The position numbers and the translations under genes were made by a program. This document shows positions 48,978-62,922 of a stretch of DNA of 64,000 nt, in pieces; within the stretch, counting starts at the first letter, position 1; every line of letters starts with the position of its first letter. The DNA is taken from NCBI GenBank assembly GCA_013400155.1, contig VXBM01000416.1:186001-250000 (forward strand), in the 5' to 3' direction. The notes under the pieces are model-generated. The model was not told the DNA's origin. It searched no databases and saw only the letters and a list, made by a program, of their open reading frames with translations. The stretch comes from Helopsaltes ochotensis (lineage: Eukaryota > Chordata > Aves > Passeriformes > Locustellidae).

Positions 48978-51900
48978 TCTTTGTGATGTATTTAAGCTTT
49001 TCTCCATAATTTTAAATCTAAGAAGACTTATTGTAGGCAATACATTCTCTGCTTCCTTTTACCCTGTCTTTTGTTCATACTTACGTTTCAAACATTGGAT
49101 TGTCCTCATTAAGGGACAAGGTTCATCAGGCCTAATTACACACAGCTTCCAGCACATCACTAGGAGTATTACAAAACATTATTGCAGTGGGATCATACAA
49201 GGGAATCTCTTTAAAGTTTTTGATACTGAAATTCAAGTAGATGACGATCTGGAAAAATATGTTTTTTACAGCTTAATTTCAGATGGGTTTCTGTTGGTTC
49301 TTTACAGACCAACAAACCCAAAATGCATAGTTTGATTCCAGTTTTGTTTTCCCCATCTAGAAGCTTGTTTCATTTGCTAAAATTACTTTATTTACTAGAC
49401 AGTGAAGAAATCCATATTTTCAGATAATTTGGTTTTGTCGTTGCTCACACCTATGTGTGTTCCTTCCGGTTACTTTTGGTCTTGTTGTTTTTTCTGGCAA
49501 ACTGACTCCAATTTCGTTGTCTTTCCAGGTTGCCTGCTTGATTCCTTATTTTCACAGAGTTTAGGATGTGAATTGCTAATTTACCTCCTCTGATGATTTG
49601 TTTATCACATTTCCTTTAAGCTGCTTTAGGTTTCTTGAGTTCAGGCTTTAGACCTGTGTGTTAAGCTGGTCTTGCTGAAAGGGTGAAAGAGCCTTTTTAG
49701 CTCATGATCTTTCCTTCCTCAGAACTTCTAAAATGTAAGCAAATCCTTTCCTCTTCCCTGAGTATAAAGTGGAGAGCCTTTCTGAAGCCATTGCTTTGAT
49801 TTTGGTATATCCCACATTGATGTCACAGAAATGTGACTTCATATTTTGTTCCAGTGGCAAAGCAGCTGGTAGGAAATGAAAATTTAAGAGGTTTTTTTTC
49901 TATGGGTCACCACTGCTGACTGTTCTGTTGTGCCTACTCCTGTCACTGCCACATTTTCCCATAAATGGCAAGATTGAAAAATATGGGACCTCTAAAAAAA
50001 CCTGTTCATTAACAATTCCTGTGACAGCTGTTTATGTTTATTTTGTCCTTCTGTAATCTCTTTTATATTAGTCCCATCGAATCCAAATGTTTCATGTAAT
50101 CTGTGCATATTCTTTTAAATGTGTTACTAACATGATCACTCCTATCCTTTCTTAACACTTCTGTCAAAGGGCAGCTGAACCCACTTGGAGCTTTGATTCC
50201 TCTCTGGACAGGCCTCTCTGCTGATTTTTCAGATTTTGACAGGAACCCTTCCACATTTAGATGTCTCAGCTAAGTGCCTAAGTCAGGTGGGATGAATTTG
50301 AGATCTTCATCCCCATCACAAAAACCCAATCTACCTTGGTCTGATGGATTTCTCTAATTTAAGCAATCTGTTCCCGCACTGTAATGTACTTTTCTCAATC
50401 TTCACTTCTTAATGTTCTCTCCCTACCTTTCCCACTTCCATCTCTGCAATTTATCTCATCCCACTCCATTCCCCTGTTGCCCCATGCACAGCTTAGCTCC
50501 ACCACTGCCCCTTTCTTCCTTGCACTTTGTGCTTCCTCTATCCTTGCTGTGCCCATTTCATCTCTCATTCCCTTGAATATTTTGCTTTTCCATTGGAATA
50601 AAGCATATTCTCATGATTTTACAATCCTGTAAAAATTAATATATCTGTATTTTTTTTCTTAATTATCACATTGCCATCTCAAATAATATTATGTCTAATT
50701 CTACTGTGGTGTTGTTCAGTTTATTTCTATTTAAGTAATGCTGTAGAGCAGTATGCTGGGCAGAATGCTTTGTACTATAATTGGGTAACAAATTATTATT
50801 TTCTTCTTGTGTTTAGTGAACTGGTTTTGCAGATCTTTCAGCTCAATTCATTATGATCAAATGGAGAAGCATTTGTTTCAATAAGATTTTAATCTCTAGG
50901 ACTATCTTTTGCATCAGTGACTTTTCATTGTTAATTGCTTTCTTGTCCCCCATTAAGGTGTTCTTGCAACTGCTTCGTCCAAACTAGGCTCCCTTTACAC
51001 TCACACACAATTGGAGAAGACTCTTTTCAACTTTTTAGGTGAAATAACCATTGTTGCTTTCTTAATCCATCACTGTGACTTTTGTGTATTCTCCTGCCTT
51101 GATAATGACAATCTCTGTACAAAATCACCTCTGCAAGGAATTTTAGAAATGTCCTGAATTTCTCCCCACATACATCAGAATGTAAGAAATCATTTTATTA
51201 TTTCATAGCACCAATTAAGATCACCAGGGCACCTAGTATGGGCTGGCTGTTTGTGAGTGAATTATCATTAATATTAATGATTTGAGAGGATATGCAGTGG
51301 CTAGAGTACACCCCTGATGTCTCAGAGTCATTGTACTGAGAAGGTTTTTTTATTACAAGTTCTCTGAACCTGTTGCTACTTTAAATCCCATAAAGGGCAT
51401 AGAAAAGAAAGACTTCAAACTACAATTTTAAATATGTAAAGAAAAAATTTACATGCTGAAATAACAAAATCAGGGGATGAGTTCAAGTGGTTCTCTCCCT
51501 TTTCAAAAGTCAATTGCTTGTGAATTTATTATTTTAACACAGCTGACAGGACATACAAAAGGAATTCAGTAATGAAAAGCGTTTGGGGGTTTGACAGGTC
51601 TTGGCTGAAATGAAGTCCTTTGAGACCAGCACTTGGAGGCAGAGGTGAAAGTAAAAATTGGTTTACCTGAAGATCTCTGTATATGGAATCTAAATTTTCA
51701 AAGGAGACTGCCTGCCAGCAGCAGGGCTTATCTTTTGACACATCCAACCTGAAATCTATCAAAATCTGGAAAGCCTCTGACTTTTCGTTGTAATGTCTGT
51801 ACATGTCATTTTCTACACAAAACTTTGCACATGTGCTCACAGTTCCCTGGAAATTTTGTGCTAATTCAATTAACTGAATTTTGCAGCTTACTCCTGTACT

Positions 51901-52908
51901 AGTTTTCAAAATAATTTAGCCCAGTTCTCTCCATCAAAAAACCCCCAAACAATCCAAATCAATTGATTAATGCAGTCTTATTGCTCCATGGGTCTGTGAA
52001 GCATTTATATTGAGTTTTTAATATCAAGCAGTATCTTTTTTACTTGTGTTAGAACTGTGATTTTAAATATTATTCTGAAGTGCGTCTAACCTAGCAGTTG
52101 AAATCTGTGGAGGAAATCTGGCTGTGCTCTAGGAACTTTTGCCCAGCACACAGAGCATGCACAGAATTAATACCATTTAAAAGTAATCCTTCATGGAGTC
52201 ATGCTCATATTTATCTTTGGAGACCAGATTACTAGTTATATGTTTATTTGCATGTTCAGTACTTACTGTCTAAAAAAATTCAGCCCTGTGTTCTCAGGGC
52301 ACTGAAGGCAGAGCCAAGCCCTGAAGCTCTCTGAGCTGAGTCACTTCAGATGGCACAGTGATGCACCATATTCATCCTGAACTGTGCAAACCAGGAGAGA
52401 TCGCTTGCATTTGAAAATATTGGCAACAAAGTGTGTTAACTGTCATGTGCTCACTGGAATGCTCTGTGCTAGCCTTTGCATACATAAAATGTAAGAAAAA
52501 TGCGATAATATGAAAAAATCCATAAACTCCTGTCAGACATTGCAATTGCTTGAGTGTTCAGCAGGAGTTAAGATAGATAAAAAAATAAGGTATAAACCAT
52601 GGCAATGAGTAGCAGATGAGCTGCATTCAGGACTAATAGATTCTTCATGAAAATGCTGTGACATTTATTTTCTATATTAAAAATTCAAATGCAAGTGTTT
52701 AGTATGTCTCATACATGTCAGCTCTTTCTGTAATTCTGGGACTGGCACAGTTTTGCCTTTAGTCATTTGGGCATTGCTTTTCCATCCACTTTGATCACAT
52801 TGTGCTTCTGGAATATTCCCACCAGTTATCCTAAGAACTGTGATAACTGAATCTTGCTTCATCTGTCCTAGAAACTGAAATCTCAAATAAAACTGTAGAG
52901 GAGGAAAC

Positions 52909-52925
52909 CACCCCCCACCCCCCCA
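52909..52925 (-). repeat. C-rich (G-rich on minus) tract
   Basis: cc, a, six C, a, seven C, then aaa. Only two long runs, so a within-strand quadruplex is not strictly predicted. Confidence 0.7.
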
Positions 52926-55900
52926 AATGCTTATTAGCACCTTTAATATAAATATTTGTATTAATGAGAATCTTACCAACCATCTCAGAAATTATAGCAT
53001 AAATATATGAGTAACAAACATGCACTATCTTTTCTTTCTTACACAAAGGAGAGCATTTATCATACTGCTAACACAAGGGACAGAAAACAATGCCAATTCG
53101 CAAACAAACCCTTTCATGTTTTAATATTGTTGTTTTGTCCCCTTAGATCCTAGAATGATAAATATTGTTCCTCCTTTTGTCAGCATCAGAAGCACTTTCA
53201 TATGTGGAATAAGGGCTCATTCATTATAATCGTTCTGGTTTTTTTCCAGGTTGCTTTTTCCAATCTGGTTCAGAATACATCACGCCAGTGACACTGTGCC
53301 AGCTTTCTTGTGGTTAATCCAAAGCTCCACGGGTACCTGTGATGCTACCAGTTTGACTTCTGTTTATGACTGGGCTTTTTTGTCATTTCTATTCTCAAGG
53401 CTCTGGAGTCCTCACTGTGTCTGGGCCCTCATTACACTGAGAGGTGAACAAACATGTACCTAGTCTAGCCTGGGCATGCAAGTGAAGTGTCCATGGAGTG
53501 TGATCCTCTGGAAGCCACAGGCAAAGCCCGTTTGGTCTCCCATGGTTTTGCACAAAGGAGGAGGGAGCCTGTGGGCAGCCCCGTGCAAGGGTGGCCTTTC
53601 CCTCAAACACTTTCAAGTATTTTCTGTGCTATTTGCTCTTGGGAAGAAGCTGTGAGGGGTCATCACCTGTGATGTTTGTGCAGAACACAGGAGTCATTCC
53701 AGGTGAAATGTCTGTATCTCCATCCTCATCCCAAGCCAGCCAACAACAAGCCATTCTGGTTTTGTCTAGTGTTGCAGTGTTTCAATAACTCAAAGCATAC
53801 CTTGGTTTCAAAATGGGTTTTTTGCAAATCACGTCAGTGCTCTAAATAGACTCACATTATTTTCAGACAGAAACACACAAAGGTTAAGCGCATTATGTTT
53901 TAGGGAGAGCTGTTGGCTATGGTGTGATGCCACCCCGTCTCTCATTCAGTGGTGGCTTTAGGAAACGCAGTCATGGCACTCAACCTAGGCTAATTATTTA
54001 ATTTCTGTATTAGCATGTATTAGTTAATTTGTGTGTAGTACTTTGGAGATAACAAGCTCAATATTTTAATACAGTTTCTCTTCCCTGGACACATCTCTTG
54101 TCTTCATTTTTAAACCACTATGAAAAGGTCACTAAACATTGATTTTGTAAATGAAAGCTCTAAAATAGGACTTGAAAGAGCTAATGCTTGGAGGGAGGAA
54201 AAAAAGTGTGAAAATTCAACTTGTTTAAGTCAGACCATGGATTTGGGGGCTCAGATTTCTCCTACCAAGCTTTAGATCTCTTAACAGTCTCAGAAATGAC
54301 ATACCTCACTCTGGAGGCTGTTTGTTCTTGCAAGGGGCTCCTGGCCCTCCTTCCCTCCCCTTGAAACCCATCCCAGTGGATCTGGAGAGGATTTAAACCC
54401 CGCTCTCTCAGCCTTTGTGGATATGTAACCGCTTCTTGAACAGGTTATACTGGCACAAAGGGTAGCTGTATCCTTGAGTCCACCCCAGTGAGGAAAACTA
54501 CATTTTTGTCCCTCTTGCAGAGTGAGTAGAGAAAGCACCGTTAAACACATCAAAGATGAAAAGTTGTATGAGAAATGTGCACTAGTTAGCACACAGTTTT
54601 TAAAATCTTGAATGTAAATATTCTTAAAACACAAGTGGGACTCAAATAATGAAATAAGGCTGGCTGCATTTAGATTGTTCACAATCTACTTCATTGCCCT
54701 AAAAGAAGTAATAGGGTCATAGTTCAGATGTGAATATCTATTTTTATGTCTCTTTGCGAATAACGGGCGTGTCTATCTTTCTTAAAAAAGAATTGCCCAC
54801 TAAAATGAGAAGTCATAGGAAGGACAAGTAATATAAATTATTTTTAGGATGTTTGCAACTTTTTAAGCTGCCATACCACCTTCTTACAGTAGTACAATGC
54901 AAAGACATGAAAGAAAGTAGAAAGGAATTAGAGTAGTCTTAGTAGCTAACATCGGATTCACAAAGAAAATTCCTGATTATTGGAAGTCTATATACTAAAT
55001 ACTTTGTAAAGGCAGTTAAATGGTGTGCTGACTGAAGTTAACAGAAAAAAAACACAGCAAAATTAAGAACAGAAAATGAAGAGCTATTTGGAAGGAAGGC
55101 AGTGGGAAGTAGTGTAGGAAAAAGCCAGAAATCCTATATATTCCTCTTATTGTATTGTCCAGAACAGGCAGAACAAAAATCAACTCACAGGGTCAGACAT
55201 CTGGACCCAAAGCTTACATAGGTTTATATGAGTCCCTCTTGAGTCTGGCTCTTCCCCTTTTGGAGGATAATGCCTTAGAATTCTGAGCCTCACACATCCT
55301 GTTCCCACCACAGCTTTTGTTTTCCTCTCACCTCTTAGACAGATGTCATAAAATGTGGTGTCCCACCTTTTAAAAAGAAGGTGGTCTGCCACTGATTACC
55401 TGCTATTTTCATTCTTTGCACCCAAAATTGCAGCAAACTTTCAATGAACTAATCCCAGCATGAACCATGATTTTCAGTGTCACCTTTCTTCCTGTTCCTT
55501 ATGAAAATCAATGTTTTCTTATGGCTTCTTCAGCGTCTCGAGTGCATGGTGTCTAATGGTATTGCTTTATAGCTTTATATTACACCTTTCTAACTGAGGA
55601 TAATTATTTATAGTTGCAAATCATACTGCAGCAGACTGTAGGAAACAGAACGGTGTGTTGCACAGCAAAGGGTGAGCAGATTCATGGTTTATTATATTAT
55701 TATGTTATAGATGGCACTTCAGGGGCTACGGTACAAAGTTCCTCAAATTGTGGCAGTTCTCAAAAGCTGCGAAGTACAAAACAGATTTCATTCAAAACAC
55801 TCCTGGATCGTTATCACTGTATATATAGCCATTAAAGTCTAATTGAAATACAGAAAATCAGGAAATCAGAGAACCAAAGCTAAGTTTTTCACATGTGATC

Positions 55901-56734
55901 AAAAAACATATGGGAAAAAATAGAGGGGGAAAAAGGTCAGCAGTTAAATAGCAAATAGAAGCCTCAATGCAATTTCTGCTTTTAAAAAACAGATGGGAGA
56001 TTTAGCACAATTGCAGTGAGGGAGTTCTAATGTCCTGCTGAAGGTTTGTTTCTCCTTCATCACATAGTAAAAGCTTTTTTTGAAAATGCTTAAATGAAAA
56101 CCAGCTCCTAATCACCTCCTGGAAATACAAAGACTGCCTGATGCTTTGTACAGCACAGCCATTTTTGATGAAAACATTGGGAACAATGCACAGAATTGCT
56201 CTGAATTTTGCCTGTTGTCTGAAAGAACCATCCTGACACTGGAAAACTCCAAGCTCTCTGTATCTCTTACCACATCTTCTTGTCCATGGTTTCATTTCAG
56301 CCATTTCTTACTCACATGAATATTGATGAGAGTGGGCTGCTGCAGTAACTCTTTAGTGTCAGAAAGTGTCTTTTCATTGACTGCATCTTCAGGGAGCTGA
56401 CATTGTTGGGTAATGGACTTTGTGAGATTTTCTTGACTGTGTCTTTCACTTGGTTTCTGCCTTTTTTTTCCACATCCATTTAGCAGCAGAGTCCTGTTCA
56501 ACAGGCCATGAGTTAGAGATCTTATTTTGTTGTATTAAAAGGAGCTGTGCAAATCAAGCTGAAATCTATGGCAAATCAAATCCCAAGAGGAATTATTTCA
56601 CAGCTCCTGTATCTCTGAAGGATGTTGATCCTAAAAGGAGAAATGTGGAATCTGAATTTGGTGCGCCAGGAGAATCTTTCTCATTTTTTTCTAACAGGCA
56701 TTTAGAGAAATGTTTTGAATTGCTAAAGTTACAG

Positions 56735-56842
56735 TTTGGTTTTTTTACAAAAATTGTAAAAAATTTTTTTGGTTTTTTTACAAGAATTGTTGGGGTTTTG
56801 GTGTTGTGGGTTGTTTTTTTTTCAAAAAAATTTATTGATTTA
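56735..56842 (+). repeat. T-rich block with a 23-bp direct duplication
   Basis: A 23-bp unit beginning tttggtttttttacaa occurs at 56735-56757 and again at 56768-56790 with a single A/G difference. The unit and its neighbours (aaaaaattttttt; a T run then c then seven A) are locally self-complementary. The 134-codon + strand ORF over this block (56450-56854) and the antisense 88-codon ORF reflect the base composition; no domain is visible. Confidence 0.82.
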
Positions 56843-58520
56843 ATGGGTGAATGAGACAATGAGTGCTACTTGTTGGATTGTGAGTACACACAGAGGTAGG
56901 TGGCAAGCTGTGACTATTGACTATCAGCTTTCCAGTTCTTCCTCTCCAAATCAGGATACATGCCTATAATTTAATATATTTACAGTGGTATGCAGCCATT
57001 GTTTTGCTATCTCTCAGTTTCAGGCATTTGCTGTATCTGAATGTGTCACACAAGCAGAAACAGTGCTCTTCTACTATCATTTTACTGATATTTATCTATA
57101 CTGACTGCTCAGCACCAAATCAGTGTACGTAATGAAGTGTTTAAAATGGAAACCTATTTCCATACAGTTTGACAAGTCTAAGTGTGTAATTTTGCCCTGT
57201 TATAGTCAGAACATGGTGTTTTCAATGTAAAATAGAAGATTCAGTGAAGAATTAATGGGTAACTATGTAGCTTACTTGTCTATGCTCGAGTCCCATACAG
57301 AATTACTCTCTTTCAGTGCAGACCATAATTGTGGTAGAGCTATTTGTACAAAATCTTTGGGGGTTAAAATGTTATTTTTTCATGGTGTGAGCTTTTCAGC
57401 TTTTTACCAAGCTTTTCTACTGAAATTACTAAAAAATTTGCTGTGTAAGATGATGCTAGATTTGCTGGTGGAGCCACCCAAATACAGCAGGGCATTTGTG
57501 ACTTTATTTTTCTTTATTTCCCTTTTCCTTTTCTTTTTCATTGTTCTCAAGTATTCATAGTACTGCAACTACAAATACCCTTGTTAGAGATCCTGAAGAC
57601 CCTGAAGTTGTCACTTTAGTGATATTCAAAATACGGTTCAGAATTCTCAGCACACTTTCTGTCCTGTTGACTTCATTCTGCGTTACCCTTCCAAGATCCT
57701 TTGTTTTGTCAGGGTGACTCCTGGCTATGTAGCTGGGGCTGTTCTAAATGTCTAATTGGACATCAGCAGAATACTGGAAAACTGGCATTGCTCTTTGGCT
57801 AGAACCAAATGAGTATCAAAGCAGTGGTTAGAGTGATGATATATTGCACCAGTACGTTGGAAATGGAAAATAAGTCCAGTACTTGATAAATCTTCGAAAG
57901 CAAAACTTTAAAATGCAAATTCTTTATGGAAACAGACTGCAGATATCATGCCTACTGCTGATTAAGCTGTAATCCTATTGAATTTCTGGTGAAGTACAAT
58001 AATTTCTTTGCATGAACCTATTCAATACTTTCTGGTTTAAATAAAATTTTTGACAAGGGAAAAGAAACCCTGGCACCTGCAACATAAAGGATGTGAGAGA
58101 GAGAAAAAGGATCTTAGAGGGTTATTGTTCTAATCTTCTTCCTTAAAAGTAAATGGTAATGCAAGTAGTATTGTTTTATCTCCAGTGTGGGCAGAATTGG
58201 CCCCTTTTGGGCCCTTAAAGCTATTGTCTTTAAGGTGGTGTGTTTTGTCTTGAGGAGGAGAGTAGTAAAGCTGCAAATCTGACAGTATATGTTATCACCC
58301 AGATGGAACATTAGGGAGGTATTCATAAAAACTGAATTTCACCTGGCGAGGTTTATCACCCCAGATTTCCTCTACAGACAGAAAGACATCTGCTTTAAAT
58401 CACCCCCTGCCAGAAAGGCCCCTCTGGAGGGAAGCAAACCCCTGACTGCTGCTGCCTTTTCTCCTGAGTGTTCTCCTGATTGCTCCGTTGTGTTCCAACC
58501 TGCTCTGTTTCCCAGGCACT

Positions 58521-58554
58521 CACACACGGATATTCACACACACACACGGATATT
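58521..58554 (+). repeat. CA microsatellite with duplicated cacggatatt unit
   Basis: cacacacggatatt is followed by cacacacacacac and a second ggatatt. A short, compound tandem array. Confidence 0.85.
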
Positions 58555-59466
58555 CTGATTACTGAATTGCATGAAATATATTTCAGCCCTGTAATAATGG
58601 CCAATCACGCTCTGTTTATATGGATGATAAATCTCTGTCCCACAAGTGTTCATCTCTCTCATGATGTATAGTAAGTCTTTAACTTTCATCACAGTGGTTA
58701 AAGCATCCAATTGCATCAATGGGTTTGGGTAAAAAGCTTTTAAAGTGTTGTAACTCAAGCTCACAATTTTTTACAGCTTTCATATCTTCATTTTGCTCTG
58801 ATTTGCATCCATAGTCCAAGGAAGAAGAGTTTGCTGAAGATAGAGACAAGGAGTAAAATAATGCTCTACAGGCAACCTCCAGCATGCCAGGCTGGAGGAG
58901 ACTTCTGCAATCCAGACATGTCTAATTACTATAGAGGGGTTCATAAACTAACCCCGCCTGGGCCATAACTGTGATACTGACTTCTAAAAAACACAATTAT
59001 GATTTTGTTTGTATTAAACCAGGTACTGCCAAAAGTACGTGAAAATAGAGCGTCTTCAGTACTCCAAGTGGACTTTTTTCTCTTCTACAGAAATAGGTTT
59101 ACAAGACCAAATTAGATTCTGGCATGATTAATGCATCTCACCAAATTCTTCCAGAGTAGCAAATTAGTTTATAGTGATTTTCTTGAGAACAAATTAAACG
59201 GCTGCACAACATCATAAGAATAGAGATGTTTTCCATAACATATGGATAAATGATTCAATGGAAGTGAGATGTAATCAAACTTAAAATGTAATCCAAATAT
59301 TTCAAATATTAATGTCCATTGCAGAAAAATGTTTAATTACTTGCATTTTAATGCACGATGTGTAATATACAGTGGCAGAGCAGCAAGGAATTAATCTGCT
59401 TGAGATTTGCACATATTCTAAGTAGATTCTTCCTTTTTAGGTGTTTTTATTATCATTGTGTTAAAA

Positions 59467-59733
59467 ACAACAGGACAAGAAGGTTTGGCCTCAGGTTGCA
59501 CCAGGGAGTGGGTTTAGATTGGCTGTTAGGAAAAACTTCACCAAAACTGTTGTCAGGCCCTGGAACAAGCTGCCCAGGGAAGTGGTGAAGTCACCACTGC
59601 TGGAAGTGTTTAAAAGACTTGTGTGTGTGGCACTCAGGGACACATTTTATTGGTGGATTTTGCAGTCTTAACTTAATGGTCAGACCTCCATGATCTTAAG
59701 GTCTTTTCCAACCTAAACAATTTAATAGTTGTA
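59467..59733 (+). mobile_element. CR1 LINE 3'-end fragment, sense
   Basis: The copy runs caacaggacaagaag, ggcctcaggttgcaccaggg, ggtttagattggctgttagg, aaaaacttcacc, ctggaacaagctgcccaggg, aagtggtgaagtcaccactg, gtgtttaaaagacttgtgtg, ggcactcagggacac, and ends ggtcttttccaacctaaac. This is the classic avian CR1 3' end with fairly few changes, so it is younger than the antisense CR1 copy at about 32627-33065. It is 5'-truncated, about 267 bp long, and has no coding capacity. Confidence 0.93.
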
Positions 59734-60675
59734 TTCCGGGAGGGCTTGAGTTGAGAAAAGAGGTGGGAAAAAAAAAGCTTCAGTTAATCAACGTGAGATG
59801 GCCCCATTCCATTACTGGAGTGTCTCCAGCTCCCCACTGGGTCCCCTTCACCCATTTGGAGCGTCCTGGAGCATTGTCAACTTCCCCTTGCCCATATCCA
59901 GGGAGGCCAAACATGCCGTGCTGCCTCAGTCACTGGCAGGCTGGATGGTTGAAAGGCACCAGATGTTGTACAGACCTGGATTTCAGACCAAACTATGGAT
60001 ATCTCACTCTGAAAGGGGAGGAAGAACTGCCTAACTGCGTTAAAAAAAATAAAAAATTGTATTCCACTACTGGCCCCGTGGAATACAAATATTTCACACA
60101 AATATGTAGGGCCATTTCCTTTTCACAATGAGAAAATTTGAGAAAGGTTGAACATTTCTTGAAAGAGCCTTTATTGTATAGTCTGGATTTCCCACAAACT
60201 GACAGCAGGTAATTTATAAGTCTGTTCTGGGAATAAGAATTTTTTAGTCCCTTATAGATAGCCCTTATTGCTAAATAGCAAAGGTGTAATAAAAAGGAGC
60301 ATGACATCTTCTCTCTACTAGTGTGTGGCTATTTAATTCCACACTATCGTTATTTAGTTTATTATTGTTATGGCTTAAGCTCTGTCTCGTATTTTACTTA
60401 TTTAATTAAGTTATATGCAAAAGAAAAGGAAAACATACTTCCTGGACTCTTGGCTGTCTTCCCATCTTGCAAAAATATCACTGAAAAAAAAAATGATGGG
60501 GTTACTTGCCCAAAGTAATTTCCTAGTTAGTTTAGTTTGTTTAATATATCTTCCCAAAAGTAAGAGCGGTGTCAACTTAAAATACACATTCATGCACCAA
60601 ACAGGAAGAGAAGCCCATAAAAAGACTGTGAATTTGAGGTGCTGTCAGCTTGTCCTTTTAAAAATAATCTAATTC

Positions 60676-60722
60676 AAAAAAAAAAAAAAAAACCAAACCA
60701 ACAACAACAACAAAAAACCCAA
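60676..60722 (+). repeat. A run with (CAA)n/A-C tract
   Basis: Seventeen A, then ccaaaccaacaacaacaaca, then aaaaacccaaaccc. Same composition and orientation as the A/C tracts at 9614-9798, 21656-21700 and 38724-38788. Confidence 0.88.
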
Positions 60723-61518
60723 ACCCGTTCAATATGACAGGCTCTGAAGACACTTATTGTTCTTGGCAGATGCTTATGATTATTTTTCTCTGTGACTAAG
60801 TCTGGGATCTCTGGATACTGTCTAGGCACACCTGCCAGACCAGGAAACTCAGATACACATGAAGGATTTGACTATTTTCTGACTTTGAAATGAACTTAGA
60901 TCTGTTGTGTCCTTCTAGCCATATACAGTCTTGAACTTCAGATGACTCTTAATTTTTCTCCTGGAAAGTACTCAAGTATCAGGTTTGTACTTGCTTAGGA
61001 GGGGCCTCTGTGCATCGTGTTTTGAAATACCAAGTTTTGTTCCGGTTCTCTTTTATGTGCCTTTTGGATATCTCCCAACATGACTTGATCCATAGCAGAG
61101 GAGTATGCAGCACAAAGACCGGGCTGGCCTTTTCAGCCATGAAAATTAAGCCTGAGTTGGTCTGCTTGGAGACAGTCTGGTGGAGAACACAGGAACAACC
61201 AGAAAAATCGTGAAACTAATGCTAAACAACTAAATTGAATATGACTATTTCTAGCACAGTATCTCATAGAAAGTGAGAGATTTTTTTTTCTGTGGGTACT
61301 CAGAAACACTGCCTAGTAACAATCTTCTAGAATGTTATGTTCCTTCTAGAATATTATGTTCCCCCACTATTATAGATATTATAATGAACAAATCTTTTTC
61401 TGTGAAGAGTAAATGTGTTCATTCCATAAACGTTATGGTGAATGGGATCTGTTTCTTCAAATTAAGAAATAGGTAATACAAAACTTCATTGTTAATTGGG
61501 GAGTGGGTATATAATTCG

Positions 61519-61670
61519 CGTGTGTGTGTCTGTGTGTATATATATATATAAATATATAAATTGTTACGTAATGGCATATTTGTGTTACAAATATGTATAT
61601 TGTGTATATGTGTGTATATATGTGTTACATATATACACAAAAATTATTACATAATTTTTGTGTATATATG
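61519..61670 (+). repeat. TG/TA-rich block containing two inverted repeats
   Basis: Starts with gcgtgtgtgtgtctgtgtgt and (ta)n. It contains catatttgt / acaaatatg arms (9 bp, 61575-61595, spacer gtt) and, at 61628-61670, perfect 20-bp arms around the spacer tac. A 73-codon Tyr/Ile/His-rich minus ORF here is a by-product of the repeats. Confidence 0.9.
61628..61670. repeat. Perfect inverted repeat, 20-bp arms, 3-base spacer
   Basis: The left arm (61628-61647, catatatacacaaaaattat) is the exact reverse complement of the right arm (61651-61670). Only 3 bases separate them. It could extrude a cruciform or fold as a tight hairpin. It probably arose from the surrounding TA/TG repeats. Confidence 0.92.
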
Positions 61671-62922
61671 CCTATACCATTAATTCACATGATATACATT
61701 GTGTACCTATCAAACAGAATTTTGTAGACTTGAAATATTGATAAAGGGCAGAATTCATTTAAAATTCCCTACATTATAACTGGTAGCTTTACTGATGAAC
61801 ATGAAATTGCCTTCATTGGCTTCGCTGTGTGCTGTGGTGGCTTTCATGAGGCGCCACAGTCTGTGGTTCTCATCACTTGGTGTATCCTCAAACAGCTCAG
61901 ATCCATTTCTATAGATTTCCATGGGCAGTAGGTCTCACACAATGGCAATATTTTGAGTAAGAGATCTTTATGATAAAAGGAGTCTGCCCACTATGAGGTG
62001 AGCACGTACAGTAATGCCAGTCTTTAAGGAATCAACAGGGGGAAGGAAGACGAAGACTTGTGGGCACTGAAGGGTGAAGCTGTGACTTTAATAATACGGT
62101 GTTTACCCAGTCTTTTCTGTTTAAGTCTCTCTGTACGGCAGCTGGCATTTTATTTTCGTTGCTTAAAGTCACCTTAAACAATGACTTTAATTTTGGTTAA
62201 AATGCCAAACAAATCTAATTGATCTACCTGACTTGTAGTTATTTTATTGTCTTCAGGTTTCTGAATGTTCTGACTCTGCATAACAATGACGTGTAGAAAT
62301 TTAATCAAATGAAGACATCTATCCAAATGTTATGTCTGAATAATGCATATTCAAATTGAAAGGCAACATTTCCAGTTACCTGCCTAAGCACAAATCTGAG
62401 GTCATTCTTTGTTCCCTTACTTTTAACAAAAGAGATAGTAAGAATTCCATGCATTTCTCATTAAAATGAACAATAGACAAGGAAAAAAAGGTTTTAAATA
62501 TGCACACCATCATGTAAGACTAATTTTTTCAATGTAGGGTGTTTTTTTTAACTTTTAGAGATACTGTAGCCTTACATCAGTTCAAATGTAGTTGTATACA
62601 ATCAGAGGAAAAATGTTTAAACATCCCAGCATGGGTATTTCCATTTAAATCTGATTACAGTGAAATAAAACTGTAGCTATTAAAGGTTTAGAAGAACTAC
62701 AAATAGAAGCAGTAAAAGAAGACAGTTAGTAAATGAGGTAGTAAAACATTTCAGCAGGGCAAACAGTTTATAGCACTCAGCCTTCCTGTAGCAGACTGTG
62801 CTATTCACCACAGACCCGTGCACTGTTCCCTGAACTGCACTTAAACCTGCAATTAACCTTTCACGCCTAATGAAGCTGTTTTGCTGCAAAATTAAAATAT
62901 ATAGCACTGCCGGTTTTTACAG

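Larger units (their letters stand above)
43410..59460. other. Intronic sequence, unique with simple repeats
   Basis: Apart from the microsatellites, the 49-T run and the T-rich duplication, no feature is recognised. GC-richer patches lie at about 46850-47110, 48390-48660, 52280-52350 and 53260-53680. Short ORFs in them occur on both strands and show no domains. Confidence 0.55.

Noticed and set aside
61419..61640. 73-codon minus ORF rich in Tyr, Ile and His
   Set aside because: It is a translation of TA/TG repeats.
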